Source: Ochotona curzoniae (taxonomy: Eukaryota > Chordata > Mammalia > Lagomorpha > Ochotonidae). Taken from it: a stretch of DNA of 64,000 nucleotides. Shown piece by piece: positions 22,326-33,377 of the stretch (within the stretch, counting starts at the first letter, position 1; the number at the start of each line of letters is the position of its first letter). Under the pieces are notes generated by a model that saw only the letters and a list, made by a program, of their open reading frames with translations, was not told the DNA's origin and made no database searches. Made by a program: the position numbers and the translations under genes. Location: positions 13,590,918 to 13,654,917 of the forward strand of contig NW_024467101.1 of assembly GCF_017591425.1 (NCBI RefSeq), in the 5' to 3' direction.

Positions 22326-22992
22326 GTTGTATGTTCAGAATCATTTCATTTGCAGTTTATTCATTATCTTGTTTCACAGAGGTCTGTAATTGTTTTAACA
22401 GGAAACCTGTAGGATATTTAGGTTGTATTTGGGACAGTGATATAAATGCCGTGTTCTAATTTAAGATGAACAAGTCCCAAGGTTCTGATAAAGGCTTCAA
22501 TTTGGGATGCCTGAAATCTAACGTATGTGGCTGGGCAAGAACAAAGCAACAACAGAAGTGTCAATGAGATCCATTTTTACAGCCTTTTGGAGTTTTTTTT
22601 TTTTTATATATATGAAGTCAACAGATAAATCAATAGTCTACAACCTATTTTGCATTTCTCCTTTTGTCACCCCCACATTTTGGCTTAATCTCCTAGTCAT
22701 TAGAATCATTTCTCATTTTGCACATGTTTCCCCCTTGGACCAGCTCAGCTGCTGCAACAGAGCAGAACCAGAGGCTGAAAGAATTTCTAATGCCCCCTCA
22801 GAGTGGGTTTTGTGCCAAAGGGAAAACCTTGCCATCAACCCAGAAACATAACACTCAGCTCCATCAGCTGCACCTGCAAGACCCAGGGTGAATTATACTT
22901 GTATCTTTATTCTTCCCATGTCTACCAGGTGGATTAGACGAGAGGAGGTGCATGGGAAACAGTGGCAGTGGTGAGATAATAAGTAGTAACTA

Positions 22993-23245
22993 CCCAGCAG
23001 GCATGTGGCAGAGTGGTTAAGACACTGCTTTGGGGCAACCAGAGCTGGGTGAAGTCCTGTTTGCAGTTTGCTTTCCTGCGAACCTGCACCCTAGTAGGTA
23101 GCGGTGACGATGACTCAGATGGTTGGGTCCCTGTCACCCATGTGGGAGGCCAGGATTGAGTTCCTGGGTTGTTGGCCAGCTGTTGTGGCCATCGGGGTTT
23201 GAATCAGAGGGTTAGAGTTCTGTCTCTCAAACAGAACACAACACA
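22993..23245 (+). mobile_element. C-repeat SINE, sense, old
   Basis: 'gcaggcatgtggcagagtgg', 'gttaagacactgctttgggg', 'ccctgtcacccatgtgggag', 'ttgggtcc'. Diverged, with a damaged tail. Confidence 0.6.
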
Positions 23246-23311
23246 CAGCTACCACGATCATCCTGGGGACAAGAAGTGAGTTCTATGTGTTTGGGAGAAA
23301 AAAAGTCTTGT

Positions 23312-23523
23312 TTTTAAAGATGTATACATTTTTATTTGAAAGGCAGATTTACAGATGAGGGAAAGAGAGTGAAAAAGGAAAAAAGCGAGAGAGGAGAGAC
23401 TCATCCATCTTGGCCACAATGGCTGGAATCTGGCTGGTCCAAAGCTGGGAGTCAGCGGCTTCTTCTGGGTCTCCCATGTGTGGGATGCAGGGTCCCAAGG
23501 ACTTGGGCCATTATGCTGGCCCT
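23312..23523 (-). mobile_element. C-repeat SINE, antisense, internally deleted
   Basis: 'atacatttttatttgaaagg', a purine-rich block, 'gcggcttcttctgggtctcc', then a direct jump to the head 'gccattatgctggccct'; about 90 bp of body is missing. Confidence 0.75.
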
Positions 23524-23666
23524 GCAACAAGCTTGTCTTAAGTCTGTGCTGATGCTTATGTGTATTTGGGGAAGTAGAGAGAGAGAGAACAACTCAAATT
23601 TTCAGTTCTATTTAATGTGGGGATCAGAGGGGATTGGGAAGGGTTGGCTCTGCCCTGTAGGACTTC

Positions 23667-23668
<2 letters not shown>

Positions 23669-23719
<51 letters not shown>
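23669..23719. repeat. (AC)n microsatellite
   Basis: About 25 uninterrupted AC units, likely polymorphic. Confidence 0.97.
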
Positions 23720-23722
<3 letters not shown>

Positions 23723-24390
23723 CCAGAATTGACTGACAATAATATCCATAGTATTGCCCCCAGGTTAACACATCGCAACAACACCTTAAAAGGCTCCACT
23801 TGAACCCCAGGGGACTAGTGTCAGCTTCCTTTCACTGTTTTTGCCACCGTGATTTGGATCTCTTCCTAAACTATCTGGTTTTTGTTTTCCCTGACATTTC
23901 AAGTGTCCATTTTTTATTTTGTCGATAGCTGAGATACATTTGGGTGGCTCCCATTTTTTTTTGAGGGGGTCTTCCCCATTTTGTTCCACCCATGCAATCT
24001 TTTGTTTCCCATGCAATCTTTGCAGATCTCTTTTTGTAAGTGACCGGAGGTGTCTTCTTGGAAACACTGCTCCAAGGAATAGTCAGTGTCAGTTGGCTGT
24101 GCCTGATGGGGGGGGGGGGGTCCGGAGGAGGGGGCTCCCCATCCACAGGCAGACTCCAGCTTCCTCCTACTTCAATTCTACTTCCAGGGCCCTAATTAAA
24201 CGAAATTGAGCACCTGTCCACACCCCAGAGACCTTTTTGGCGGGTTCCATGACCTCCAGGTACAGTCGCCCCCGAGCTGGGACAAGCTCAAGCTCAGGAC
24301 ACGTGGCTCTCTAGCTGTAGAGCAGAAGCCGGGAGTGACCAGAAGCAAGCCCAGGTCTAGAATGGCCTTCCTCCTTGCAGGGGGTTCCTC
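23720..24390. other. proximal upstream region of CIT with a G run
   Basis: No gene. Contains 13 consecutive G residues at 24108-24120 followed by ccggaggaggggg, and a short direct repeat 'cccatgcaatctt' (about 23990 and 24010). CpG density rises towards the promoter. Confidence 0.6.
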
Positions 24391-24970
24391 AGAGCCGGGA
24401 ACTGTGCCGCCGCGGCGTCCTCAAGCTGTCCAGAGAGACAAACCGCGGCCCTGAGTGCGGCGTCCTTGCCTAACCGCCGATTTCAAACTCCCAAGAGCTG
24501 TCCCGCCCGGCCTCGCTCTTTCCCTTCCCCCATTGGTCGTGAGTCAAGGGAAGAGCAATTTGATTGGGTCTCCGTCCTCACTTCCTCCGTCATTTAAGGA
24601 CGTGGGCGGGCCCTGCCAGAGACGCGGACGTCTATCATCGGAGCGCGACTGATGATTGGTCTAGACACGGCTGAGCTCCGCCCCACGCCGCTCCCCTGGT
24701 TCAAACGCGACGGCGGGAGGCGCGGGGTGGAGTAGAACGCCGCCGGTGTGGGGGTGCTGAGCGTGAGTGTGGGGTCCCCCGCTCCGTCCCCCGGTTCTTC
24801 TCCTCCCGGCTGTCAGGGCCAGAGGAAAAGCCGCCCCCTTCTCACCAAGCCCCGGCTTTGGGTCCTGCGGTGTGGTTTGTCCGCCGGGACTGTGGGGGCC
24901 TGGAAGGAGGGTCAGTCAGTCTGTCAGCCTGGAGCGCACGGCCACTCTGTCCCCGGGCGCCCGGGGTGGC
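24390..24970 (+). promoter_or_regulatory. CIT: CpG-rich CIT promoter with CCAAT boxes and CHR-like element
   Basis: This is the only strongly CpG- and GC-rich stretch in the window, 1.2-1.7 kb upstream of the start-codon exon. Visible motifs are inverted CCAAT boxes (ATTGG) at 24532-24536, 24563-24567 and 24655-24659, the first two 31 bp apart. A TTCAAA at 24700-24705 is the reverse complement of the CHR element TTTGAA, and a second TTCAAA lies at about 24482. An AP-1-like TGAGTCA is at 24540-24546, and GC boxes lie near 24604 and 24679. NF-Y boxes at about 31-33 bp spacing followed by a CHR are typical of G2/M genes controlled by DREAM and MMB-FOXM1, which fits a cytokinesis kinase. No good TATA box is seen. 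Promoter identity is inference from position and motifs. Confidence 0.75.
24706..24762 (+). other. CIT: probable non-coding exon 1 of CIT (5-prime UTR)
   Basis: The coding exon at 26136 opens with a splice acceptor only 13 nt before the ATG, so a non-coding first exon must lie upstream. The best candidate ends at 24762, where GTGAGT (24763-24768) gives a good donor inside the CpG island just after the CHR-like element. The transcription start cannot be fixed by eye, and the left boundary is a placeholder. Other donors in the island cannot be excluded. Confidence 0.4.
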
Positions 24971-25234
24971 CTGGCGGGTGGTGCCGCGCGGGGCCAGGAG
25001 GGTTTGATCCTGGTTCTCTGGGCCTGCCTGTTCTACCTCATGTTCTCTAGTTCTGTATGTGGCCCTCCCTGCCCAGGTCCGGTCTGCCCCATCCCTACTA
25101 CCCCAGCCCCTCTCGGCCTCCCTGACCTGGGAGAAGCCAGGACCTACCTCTTGGAACCAGTGCCCGGGGTATTGTACCCTGCTTGCCCTAGAAATCAGCT
25201 TGGTGAGGTCTGCTCCTTTGTGGGTTTTTTTTTT

Positions 25235-25425
25235 TTTTTTTTTGTTCCCCTAAAATTCATTTATGGATTTGAAAGGCAGCGTGCCAGAGAGAGAGAGATC
25301 TACTATCTTGCTGGGTTCACTTCCCAAATGGCCACCACAACCAGGGCTGGGTCAGGCTGGAGCCGGGAGTCAGGAGCTGCATCCAGGTCTCCTGTGTGGG
25401 TTCCAGGGGTGGAAGCCTGCCCTTG
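25235..25425 (-). mobile_element. C-repeat SINE, antisense, head-truncated
   Basis: Long T run at 25228-25244, 'ttcatttatggatttgaaag', 'tcacttcccaaatggccacc', 'ggagctgcatccaggtctcc'. Lies in intron 1; the head is missing. Confidence 0.7.
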
Positions 25426-25696
25426 GTGATGCTCGTGTACAGAATGACCAGGGCTACGGCTGCCACGTAGGCTCGTGGTCCAAGCTGTGGCTTGGTCTGT
25501 ACATGATGCTGGCCCCGTATTTTTATCACTCGATCAGTGACTGTATAGTCACATCTGGTGGCTCTGCTCTTATGATGTAGGGACAGAGATGCCCTTGAGT
25601 GACAGATACGTGTCAGACAAATGTTTCCTGTTAGGGTAAGTTTACAATCTAATTGTTAATTTCCATGGCCAGACTGACCTTCTTGAAACCTAGGTT

Positions 25697-26010
25697 CTGG
25701 GCCGGCATGATGGCATAGTGTGTTAAGCTACCACCGTAGCACCTGCATCCTGTATTGGTGCTGGTTCAAATCCTGGCTGTTCCACTTCCCCTCCAACTCC
25801 CCGCTGATGCATCTAGGAAAGCAGTGGAAGATGACCCAAGGACTTGAGCCCCTGAACCCACACGGGAGACCCTGAAGAAGTTTCTGGCTTGTGACTTCTG
25901 CCTGGCCCAGCCCCAGCCACTGTAACCATTTGGGTCCACCCAGTAGATGAAAGATATCTCTCTCTCTCATTCTCTGTAAGTCTGTCTTTCAAATCTTTTT
26001 TTTTAAAAAA
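25697..26010 (+). mobile_element. C-repeat SINE, sense, just upstream of the start-codon exon
   Basis: 'gggccggcatgatggcatag', 'gtattggtgctggttcaaat', 'gaacccacacgggagaccct', (TC)n and 'ctgtctttcaaatc' tail. The tail ends about 125 bp before the exon 2 acceptor. Confidence 0.85.
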
Positions 26011-26061
26011 GCCCACAGCCTCGGTATGGGCTGATTTCAGCTGCTTGTCCTTGATACCTAG

Positions 26062-26355
<294 letters not shown>

Positions 26356-26454
26356 TAGGCACTGATTGGAAAAATGTAGTTCAGACTGGAGTAGATCGCT
26401 TGCCCTTTGAAGGGAGATCTTTTCATTGTTTCTTAGCTTTTTCATGTCTGTACT

Positions 26455-26737
26455 AAAGTTTTTCCTTTTGTTGAAGAAGGGAAAGCAACAGAGAAACAGA
26501 AATTTTGGATCTGCTGGTTCACCCCGCCAATGGCCGTAGTGGCCTGGGTTGAGCGAGCCTGAAGCCAGGAACCAGGAGCTCCATCCAGGCCTCTCACATG
26601 GATGGCATGAGCCCACGTATTTGTGTCATTCTCCACAGTAGCAGGGAGCTGGGTTGAAATTGGAGCAGCGGCCTGACTTGAACTGCTGTTTATGGTATGT
26701 TGGCATTATGATGCTGGCTGGGCCACAGTGCTTGCCC
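26455..26737 (-). mobile_element. C-repeat SINE, antisense, intron 2, first of three
   Basis: 'ggatctgctggttcaccccg', 'aggaaccaggagctccatcc', 'agtagcagggagctgggttg', head 'ggccacagtgcttgcccc'. Diverged tail. Confidence 0.72.
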
Positions 26738-26739
26738 CT

Positions 26740-27012
26740 GAGGGGCAGAAGCAGAGAGAGGGAGAGAGATCTTCCATCTGCTGGTTCATTCTCCAAATGG
26801 CTACAATGGCCAGGGCTGAACCAGGCCAGAGTCAGGAGCCAGGATCTTTGTTCTGGGTCTCCCCCATGGGTGCAGGGGTGCACACACTTAGCTCATCCTC
26901 TGCTGCTTTCCTAGGCGCATTTGCAGGGAGCTGGATTGGAAGTGGAGCAGCCAGTCCGCATGGGATGCTGGGGTTTTAGGTGGAGTTTTTATGTGCTTTA
27001 TCACAGTCCCAT
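26740..27012 (-). mobile_element. C-repeat SINE, antisense, intron 2, second of three
   Basis: 'gaggggcagaagcagagaga', 'tctgctggttcattctccaa', 'tgtgctttatcacagtccca'. Abuts the preceding copy, and its tail poly-T is missing. Confidence 0.75.
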
Positions 27013-27034
27013 CGCCCCATTTACTAATTTTTGT

Positions 27035-27363
27035 TTTTAAAGATTTATTTATCTTTATTGGAAAGGCAGATAAGATTTATGGAGAGAAAGAGAGACAGAA
27101 AGATCTTGTATCCACTGATTCACTCCCAAGTGGCCACAATGGCCAGAGCTAAGGCGGTCTGAAGCCTGGAGCCAGGAGCTTTTTCTGGGTCTCCACACAC
27201 ATGGGTGTCCCATGTGTCTTATGTGTTGTCCTCTACTGCCTTCCCAGGGTACAAGTAGAGAGCTGGATGGGAGGTAAATCAGCTGGGACACAAACTGGCA
27301 CCCATAGGAGATCCTGGAGCTTGAAAGGTGAAAATTTAGTCATTGAGTCATAGTGCTAGGCCC
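27035..27363 (-). mobile_element. C-repeat SINE, antisense, intron 2, third of three
   Basis: 'aaagatttatttatctttat', 'ccactgattcactcccaagt', 'cccataggagatcctggagc', head 'catagtgctaggccct'. Confidence 0.85.
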
Positions 27364-27369
27364 TCGTTT

Positions 27370-27490
27370 CCTAATTTTTAAACAGAGGTCTAAATGCCTG
27401 TTTCTCAGGGTTGTTAGGAAGGTTAAAGGAGATCATCCATGTATAAAGCCCTTAGCACCTTTCCTGGCTCTTGGTGAGCTGAGTGATTAG
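27370..27490 (+). repeat. MIR SINE fragment, sense
   Basis: 'ctgtttctcagggttgttag', 'gttaaaggagatcatccat', 'aagcccttagcacctttcct' follow the MIR 3-prime region. Confidence 0.7.
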
Positions 27491-27879
27491 TGTTAACACC
27501 GAGTGCAGGGTAATATTCTTCATAGTCATGATAACTTTCTTAAAAATATTTAGGAAGACACTTCTGTAGGACACCTGTATTGTGGGAAGTTTTTCCCACC
27601 AAAATATTGGTACTGGTGGTATTCTAACAGATCAGAGTGCAAAAAATGAAAAAGGTAAACTGTGCCATGGTGCCATCCCTGCCATCCTTTTATGTCCCAA
27701 GGGAATCGTCTCCATCTCTAACCTTAGCTGGCTGGGATGCTGCCACTCTCTAGCCCTTTTATTAGTTCACTCCAAAACGTCTCCAGTCCATAACAAAACA
27801 CTTAGTGAGTTTACGAAGGGCTCCTGTTGGGCTAATGACATAATAGTCTGGCTCCCAATGTCTTGGGCGTGGACTCCAT

Positions 27880-28085
27880 GTGCTCCTGTGATCTCATTTT
27901 ATCCCAGGGTGAGATCTGTTATACTCACACTTTCAGTTAAGCAGAGCAGGGCACAGGTGTGTGCTTGGAGGGGTAAGGACTTGTCCAAGAGCATACAACT
28001 GGTCAGTGGCAGAGCCAGGTTCCAACTTTGGCTGGATCCCTCAGTTGGCCGTGTAACCCCTGGGCCACCCTGCCACCCGTGTTAG
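27880..28085 (-). repeat. MIR SINE, antisense
   Basis: 'gtaaggacttgtccaagagc', 'aactggtcagtggcagagcc', 'taacccctgggccacc' follow the MIR core in antisense. Confidence 0.65.
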
Positions 28086-28149
28086 AGGCTAGGAAATGAA
28101 ATGTACCTTACGGTTAAGTTTTGTTATAACAGGAAAGACTCCAGGTGAG

Positions 28150-28445
28150 TGTTTGGGTTCATTTATTTTGTCTTGTCATAATAAAATACCCAAGCCTGGG
28201 TAGTTTGTAAAGAAAAGGAGTTTGTCTAATTCTTAGTTCTGGAGTTCAAGAGCCCAGTGTTGGCCTGTACTTGGCGCAGGTGATGGCTTTGTGTGGTGGA
28301 TGCATCATAGTGGCAGGTGCACACCCAGAAGAGGTTACTCAGTGAGAAGAGGGCAGAGACCAGAGAGGCCAGGCTGGCTTTAAAAAAAAAAATTATACTA
28401 ATTTCAACTCTCGAGAAAGCATTAATCCCTCTGGAAGACCTGCTT
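28150..28445 (-). repeat. MaLR/LTR-like relic, antisense
   Basis: 'aagcctgggtagtttgtaaa', 'agaaaaggagtttgtctaat' and 'cttagttctggagttcaaga' follow the common mammalian repeat ('gactgggtaatttataaaga … ggctcacagttctg'). The same class appears at 53390 and 55530. Confidence 0.5.
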
Positions 28446-28820
28446 ATGTCCTGCTAGGTCCTACCCGCGAAAGCTGTTGCCACCTCAACACTGCTACTCT
28501 GGGACCAAGTCTATAGCATTTGAACCATTGGGGAGAAAGCACAGCTGAGCTGCAGTAGTGAGTTCCCTTGCTGTCCCCAGAAAAGCCATCTCTGTACTTG
28601 TAGCATGCCCCTGACGCTTCCCTGCGTGGCCAGGTGAAGTTATTCCTCTCCCCTAGCACTGCTGTTTCATTGGACTTTAGACCCAGTAGCAAATTGGCAC
28701 TCCATCCCAGTAAGTCTTTAACTGGGTCTCCATTTGTCGTTTTCCTTTTGGCTCAACAGTACTTCCCAGTGTGTTCTATGTTAGAGGCTGGCCAACTTTC
28801 AGAGCCAGCAAAATGTTACA

Positions 28821-29120
28821 AATTGGGACAAGTGTTGTGGCATTGCGGATTGCACTGACATTTGCAACATCAGCATACCATATCAGAACACCAGTTCAGG
28901 TTCTTACTGCTCTGCTTTCAGCCTGGATCCTTGGCAATAAACCTGGGAAAGCAACAGAAGATGTCCTAAATCCTCGGGCCCCTCCCTGTGTGGGAGTCCT
29001 GAAAGGAGTTCCTAGCTTCTGGTTTCAGGATGGCTGTTGCAGCCACTTGAGGAGCGAACCAGTGAATGGTTCTGTGTCACTTTGTCTTTCAAATAAATAA
29101 ATACATTAATCTTTAACAGA
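28821..29120 (+). mobile_element. C-repeat SINE, sense, intron 2
   Basis: 'gggacaagtgttgtggcatt', 'cataccatatcagaacacca', 'gataaacctgggaaagcaac'-like body, 'gtctttcaaataaataaata'. One of only four sense copies inside CIT. Confidence 0.8.
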
Positions 29121-29589
29121 GGCTTCAAGTTGCTGAGTACATACGGATTTCTCACTTTATATTGTGCCAAGTCAGGATAAAAAAACTAATAAAAAGAAAA
29201 ATTTATTGTCTTCTGGCCCCTTTATTTTATAAAGGAAGGACATTTTAAGATACCAAATAGGAAGAACGTCATTGTAGCATAAAGGACCATTTTAAAATTT
29301 AAATACATTTGGCTTTATAAAATAGATATTGTGTGGTGTTCATTTTTCCCCTCATTTTACTGCAGGCTGTTGAAAACTTTGTTAAAAATCAGTGCTATAT
29401 TTGGTAACTCCTGCTGTAGCAGATCTGCACTCATTGAAGAAGAGAGGAAACAAAATCTTATTTTTCTAAGGAGCAACTATGACTGAAGTGACAGGGTTTG
29501 TGACCCAGTGCTTGGAAAATCCACTGAAGTCTCTTTTGGGGGAACTTGTTAATAAAGGATTCTAAGATATAATCTAGAAAATGCTTTTT

Positions 29590-29890
29590 TTTTTTTTAAG
29601 ACTTATTTGTTTAAGAAGAGGGACAGAGATTGGTAGAAAGAGAGAGATCTTCCATCTGCTGATTGACTCTCCAAATGGCTACGTTAGTTAGGTCTGGATC
29701 AGACCAAAAACAGGAGCCAGGAACTCCATCTGGGTCTCCTACATGGCTAGTAGGGACCCAGCACTTGAACTATCTTTCATTGTCTTCCTAGATACTTTAG
29801 CATGAGGCTGGGCAAGAAGCGAAACAGTTGGAGCTCCAATGGAGAGGCAGCAAAAACAGCTTAACTGCTGGACTGCCATGTGGACCCCTG
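29590..29890 (-). mobile_element. C-repeat SINE, antisense, intron 2
   Basis: 'tttaagacttatttgtttaa', 'ccatctgctgattgactctc', 'ggaactccatctgggtctcc', 'atgaggctgggcaagaagcg', head 'gactgccatgtggacccc'. Confidence 0.78.
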
Positions 29891-29938
29891 GTCTAGAAAA
29901 TTCTAATTCACAAGGGAGAAGTTAGGAGCAGAGAACCT

Positions 29939-29984
29939 GTGCGTGTGTGCGTGTGTGCGTGTGTGCGTGTGTGTGTGTGTGTGT
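29939..29984. repeat. (GTGTGTGC)n/(GT)n microsatellite
   Basis: GT tract interrupted regularly by C every 8 bases in its first half, then pure GT. Confidence 0.95.
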
Positions 29985-30039
29985 CTTAAGTTCTCTCTCT
30001 AGTGATTTAATTGCAAACAGTTTGTTTATGTTGTGCTAT

Positions 30040-30300
30040 CCAGTGTTGGGCAACAAACCACTCACAAAGCTTGAAACAACAAGGATTTTTTTTCCCTTAG
30101 GATTCTGTGGGGTTGGCTGAGCTGAATTGGGTGTTTCGGCCCCTCCAGGGGCTGCCACATGCAGCTGTGGCTGTGTCTGGGAATCGAGCATGTGGGTGCT
30201 CTCTGCCACCTGCGGCCCTCATAGACCTTGCAATTTTTTTGGTCCATAATATCCTGTCCTTTGTGGGTCATGTCACCACTCATGCATTCTCGCATGTAGC
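30040..30300 (+). repeat. LTR/MaLR-like relic, family unassigned
   Basis: 'ttgggcaacaaaccactcac', 'aaacaacaaggatttttttt' and 'ggattctgtggggttggctg' follow a common mammalian repeat that begins 'acaaaccaccccaaaactca'. Confidence 0.4.
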
Positions 30301-30410
30301 ACGAAAGCAGCCCTAAACAGAGTGTGAATGAGTGGCTGTAGCTGTGTTCCAGTAACGCTTTACAAGAACCAATGGAGAGTTGGAACTGGCCCACAAGCTG
30401 TAGTTTTCTG
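30300..30410 (+). mobile_element. hAT-Charlie-type relic, fragment 1
   Basis: 'gaatgagtggctgtagctgt', 'gttccagtaacgctttacaa', 'aactggcccacaagctgtag' match the well-known relic with 'gaatgggcgtggctgtgttc' and 'caataaaactttatttacaa'. Confidence 0.6.
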
Positions 30411-30820
30411 AGCCCCAGGTTAGCAGAAGCCTCTTTTAGATTCCCTAAAATAGCCAAGGCAGAAGCTGCCAGGCTTCCTAAGGGCTCCCCTGCTCAGCTG
30501 ACCTGGGGTATCTGCTGTGTTATTCTGATGACCACAGTGAGCATCAGCACAGACTCAGGGGCAGAGAGCTAAATTCCATCTCATGGAGTAGGGAGCAGGA
30601 AACACCTGCAGTCAGCTGAAGTGTCACCAGCCACCGCTGCGTAGAGACTGAGATGTACTCCCATGGCCTGACACGTGGAGTCGCTGTTAAGGAGCAGGGG
30701 TTGTAGATTCGTGGCTTTAGGGAGGCTTAAGAGTCAGGTGGCCTGAGAGGTAGAGGGGGAGTCGGCTTGGAACATGCCGGATCCCATGAAGGGCAGCCAT
30801 GGTCAGTGTCTCCAGCTGAG

Positions 30821-30873
30821 ACCTGAGTGTGCTGGGATCTGAGTGTGCAGGGGACCTGAGTGTGCAGGGGACC
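30821..30873. repeat. three 17-bp tandem repeats
   Basis: 'ctgagtgtgctgggat' followed by two copies of 'ctgagtgtgcaggggac' in intron 2. Confidence 0.9.
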
Positions 30874-30939
30874 AGCAAGGGTTGTCAGAGCTACCGCCGT
30901 GGCAGGAGAAGCCACCCATTCTGTCTTCGTTTGTTTCTG

Positions 30940-31065
30940 GGTAAAATCTCGTGATTTTTAAATATTGGCAGATAATTGAAATGATTTTACACATTACAGG
31001 CCAAACACAACATGTCTGTGGGCTACACACAGTCTGCCAGTTTGTAGCTGTTGCTCCCCATCATG
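30940..31065 (+). mobile_element. hAT-Charlie-type relic, fragment 2
   Basis: 'aatgattttacacattacag', 'gccaaacacaacatgtctgt', 'gggctacacacagtctgcca' resemble the inner part of the same relic class ('ggccggatttggcccgcggg'). About 530 bp from fragment 1 and possibly the same insertion. Confidence 0.4.
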
Positions 31066-31515
31066 AATAAATTTGGCTTTGTGATAGTCGCTCCAATCAC
31101 ATGATTTTAGATTGTTCCAGTGAATCAAAGAGACCGACATGATCTTATTAAAGCCTGTCACACACCAAAGAAGTGTCAACCATGGTTTCCTGTCATTAAG
31201 ACATGGAGATGTGTTGGAACCAGCAGGGTTTGGGAAGATGGGGCCACACACTTCAGACCACGGAGAATGAAGGACATGTTCTTATTCTTGGGCTACTTGT
31301 GGGTTTTTTTTCCCCAACTACTGGAGGCAGAAACCCACAGTAATGGAATCGGCCGCATGATAATGACAGTCAATTGACGTTGCCACAGAATTGTGCTGGT
31401 AGGGTGTCGTGAGCAGTGAGTTGAGTTGGTGGCTGGTAATTTACGCTGCATGGATGTTATTGATCAAAGCTTTTAGTTATTGACAGTGTCTCCATCTGCT
31501 GCTTGCTGTTTTTAG
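31066..31515 (+). other. CIT intron 2, last 450 bp
   Basis: No repeat recognised; the polypyrimidine tract 'ctgcttgctgtttttag' leads into exon 3. Confidence 0.6.
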
Positions 31516-31686
<171 letters not shown>

Positions 31687-32019
31687 TAAACTGTCGCAGT
31701 AGAGGGAGTGAGAAGGATGGATGCCAAATGTGGAATACGTTAAGTTGTGGGTGGTAGCGAGGAGGAGCTCTGGTCTCAGAAAGAAAGACCCAGTTGGGTT
31801 CATGTTTGTATTCCGGTTGCACCTGCTGCAGTTCAGGGAGCAGAATCGGGTTTCTTGGTTGCAAGTGACAGACACTCAGTTTGAAGAATGAATTTACTCA
31901 GTTGTGAAGCTGAGCCAGCCAGGCCTGCCTGGTTCCAGGAACATATGGCTTCTCTGGGCCCATCTTGATGGACTTATTTAGGCATAGTCAGCACATTGCT
32001 TAGGGACTATACAACATGT

Positions 32020-32328
32020 TAATTTTTTTTTTTTTTAATTTGAAAGATAGAGTTACAGAGATTAGGAGAGAGAGAGGGAGATCTTTCATCTACTGGTTCA
32101 TTTCCCAGCTCGAGCTGGGCTGATCTGAAGCCAGGGACCAGAAGCTTCTTCTGGGTCTCCCATGTGGGTACAGGGTCCCAAGGCTTTGGGCCATCCTCTG
32201 CTGCTTTCCCTGACCACAGGCAGAGAGTTGGATGGGAAATGGAACAGCTGATCGATGAATCAGCACCTGTATGGAATCCCAGCACCACAGACAAGGGGTT
32301 AGCCTATTACGTCACCACACTGCCCCAG
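32020..32328 (-). mobile_element. C-repeat SINE, antisense, intron 3
   Basis: Poly-T, 'tttgaaagatagagttacag', 'agcttcttctgggtctccca', 'gcagagagttggatgggaaa', head 'cgtcaccacactgcccc'. A short gap in the body around 'cccagctcgagctgggctg'. Confidence 0.83.
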
Positions 32329-32634
32329 GGACTGCAGCATTTAATTGTAATAAGATTTAACTTGCTCTTAATTAGTTTAATTTAATTAAAAATCGTAAGA
32401 AAGGTAGATGCCACAATTGCATATAATTCTGAATTATGTTCAGCTTGATAATATTCAGAAAGTACAGTGTTTCTTTTTTTTGTTTTGTTTTGTTTTAATG
32501 AAAGAAGAAGGTAGTGAATACAAAAACATCTAGGGCCATGGAAACTTTAGTCTGGCCTTGTTTCGTGATGTTTCTGGCTTTGCTTGCCTTCTGTGTGGTG
32601 GGTGGGCACACCCACCCTTTGACTTACACTAGTG

Positions 32635-32800
32635 TTTTCGACCACTGGTGACTTTGCCACCTGGAGATACTTGACAATGTCTGAAGACAGGTTTAGTTGT
32701 CACAGCTGGGGTGGGAGGGGCACTCCTGATGTCTAATAGGTGAGAGCAGAGATGTTCAGTGTTTGACAATGTCCAGCGGTCCTCCACACAGACAATGTTC
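32635..32800 (+). mobile_element. hAT-Charlie-type relic, second copy
   Basis: Same family as 9895-10115: 'acttgacaatgtctgaagac', 'ttagttgtcacagctggggt', 'ctgatgtctaataggtgaga', 'tgttcagtgtttgacaatgt'. Confidence 0.6.
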
Positions 32801-33377
32801 TGAGCCAGCATGTTCTGGGCAGGTGGGGAATGCCCAGCCTGCCTGGCTTTAATGGCATAACGCTGTAGGTCTGGTGTCCTCCCATGTGACTCTGGTGGCT
32901 GGTCGTTAGCTGTGGGTTCTTCTGCTGGGGAGGGATGCTGACCAAGGTGGCTGTGCCCTGGGGCTCATCCTGGCTGCAATGTGTGAGGTGGAGTATTGCT
33001 CAGTATCTGGTGCTGTGGCTGGAGGGCCGGGCTAGAGGACCACGGGGTGGCCAGGCCTCTCCTCCTTTTATGAAATCTCAGGGTCTTTCCTTTCTCATGT
33101 GGTCTCTCTGTCTGGCCCCTGTGCCCCCTTCTCCTGTGACTTCTGTCCTACTGGGATTGAATGATGATTGACTCTACTTTGGATCATTTGACCAGCAGGA
33201 GACTGAGAATTATAGCTGGTCTCATCTGGACCCCAGAGGACCAGGGCATTGTGGTGGCCAGGGCTTGTTGAAATGGGTCGGGAAGGGTGTGTGTGCAATG
33301 CAGTTATCCAGAAGAGCTGGGGCTGCTCAGGGAACAAAGTCAATATATCTCTTCTGTGGTGATTGACCTCCACTAAT

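Noticed and set aside
23336..23803. Open frame containing a run of TH repeats
   Set aside because: The repeat is the translated (AC)n microsatellite and the rest is SINE.
1..24390. Search for the neighbouring gene (BICDL1 is the upstream neighbour of CIT in human)
   Set aside because: No exon resembling it is visible; in human it lies roughly 100 kb away as I recall, so absence is expected.
24767..25429. 220-codon open frame in the CpG island
   Set aside because: It starts just after the likely exon 1 donor and ends in a SINE. CpG islands lack stop codons by composition; not a citron N-terminus.
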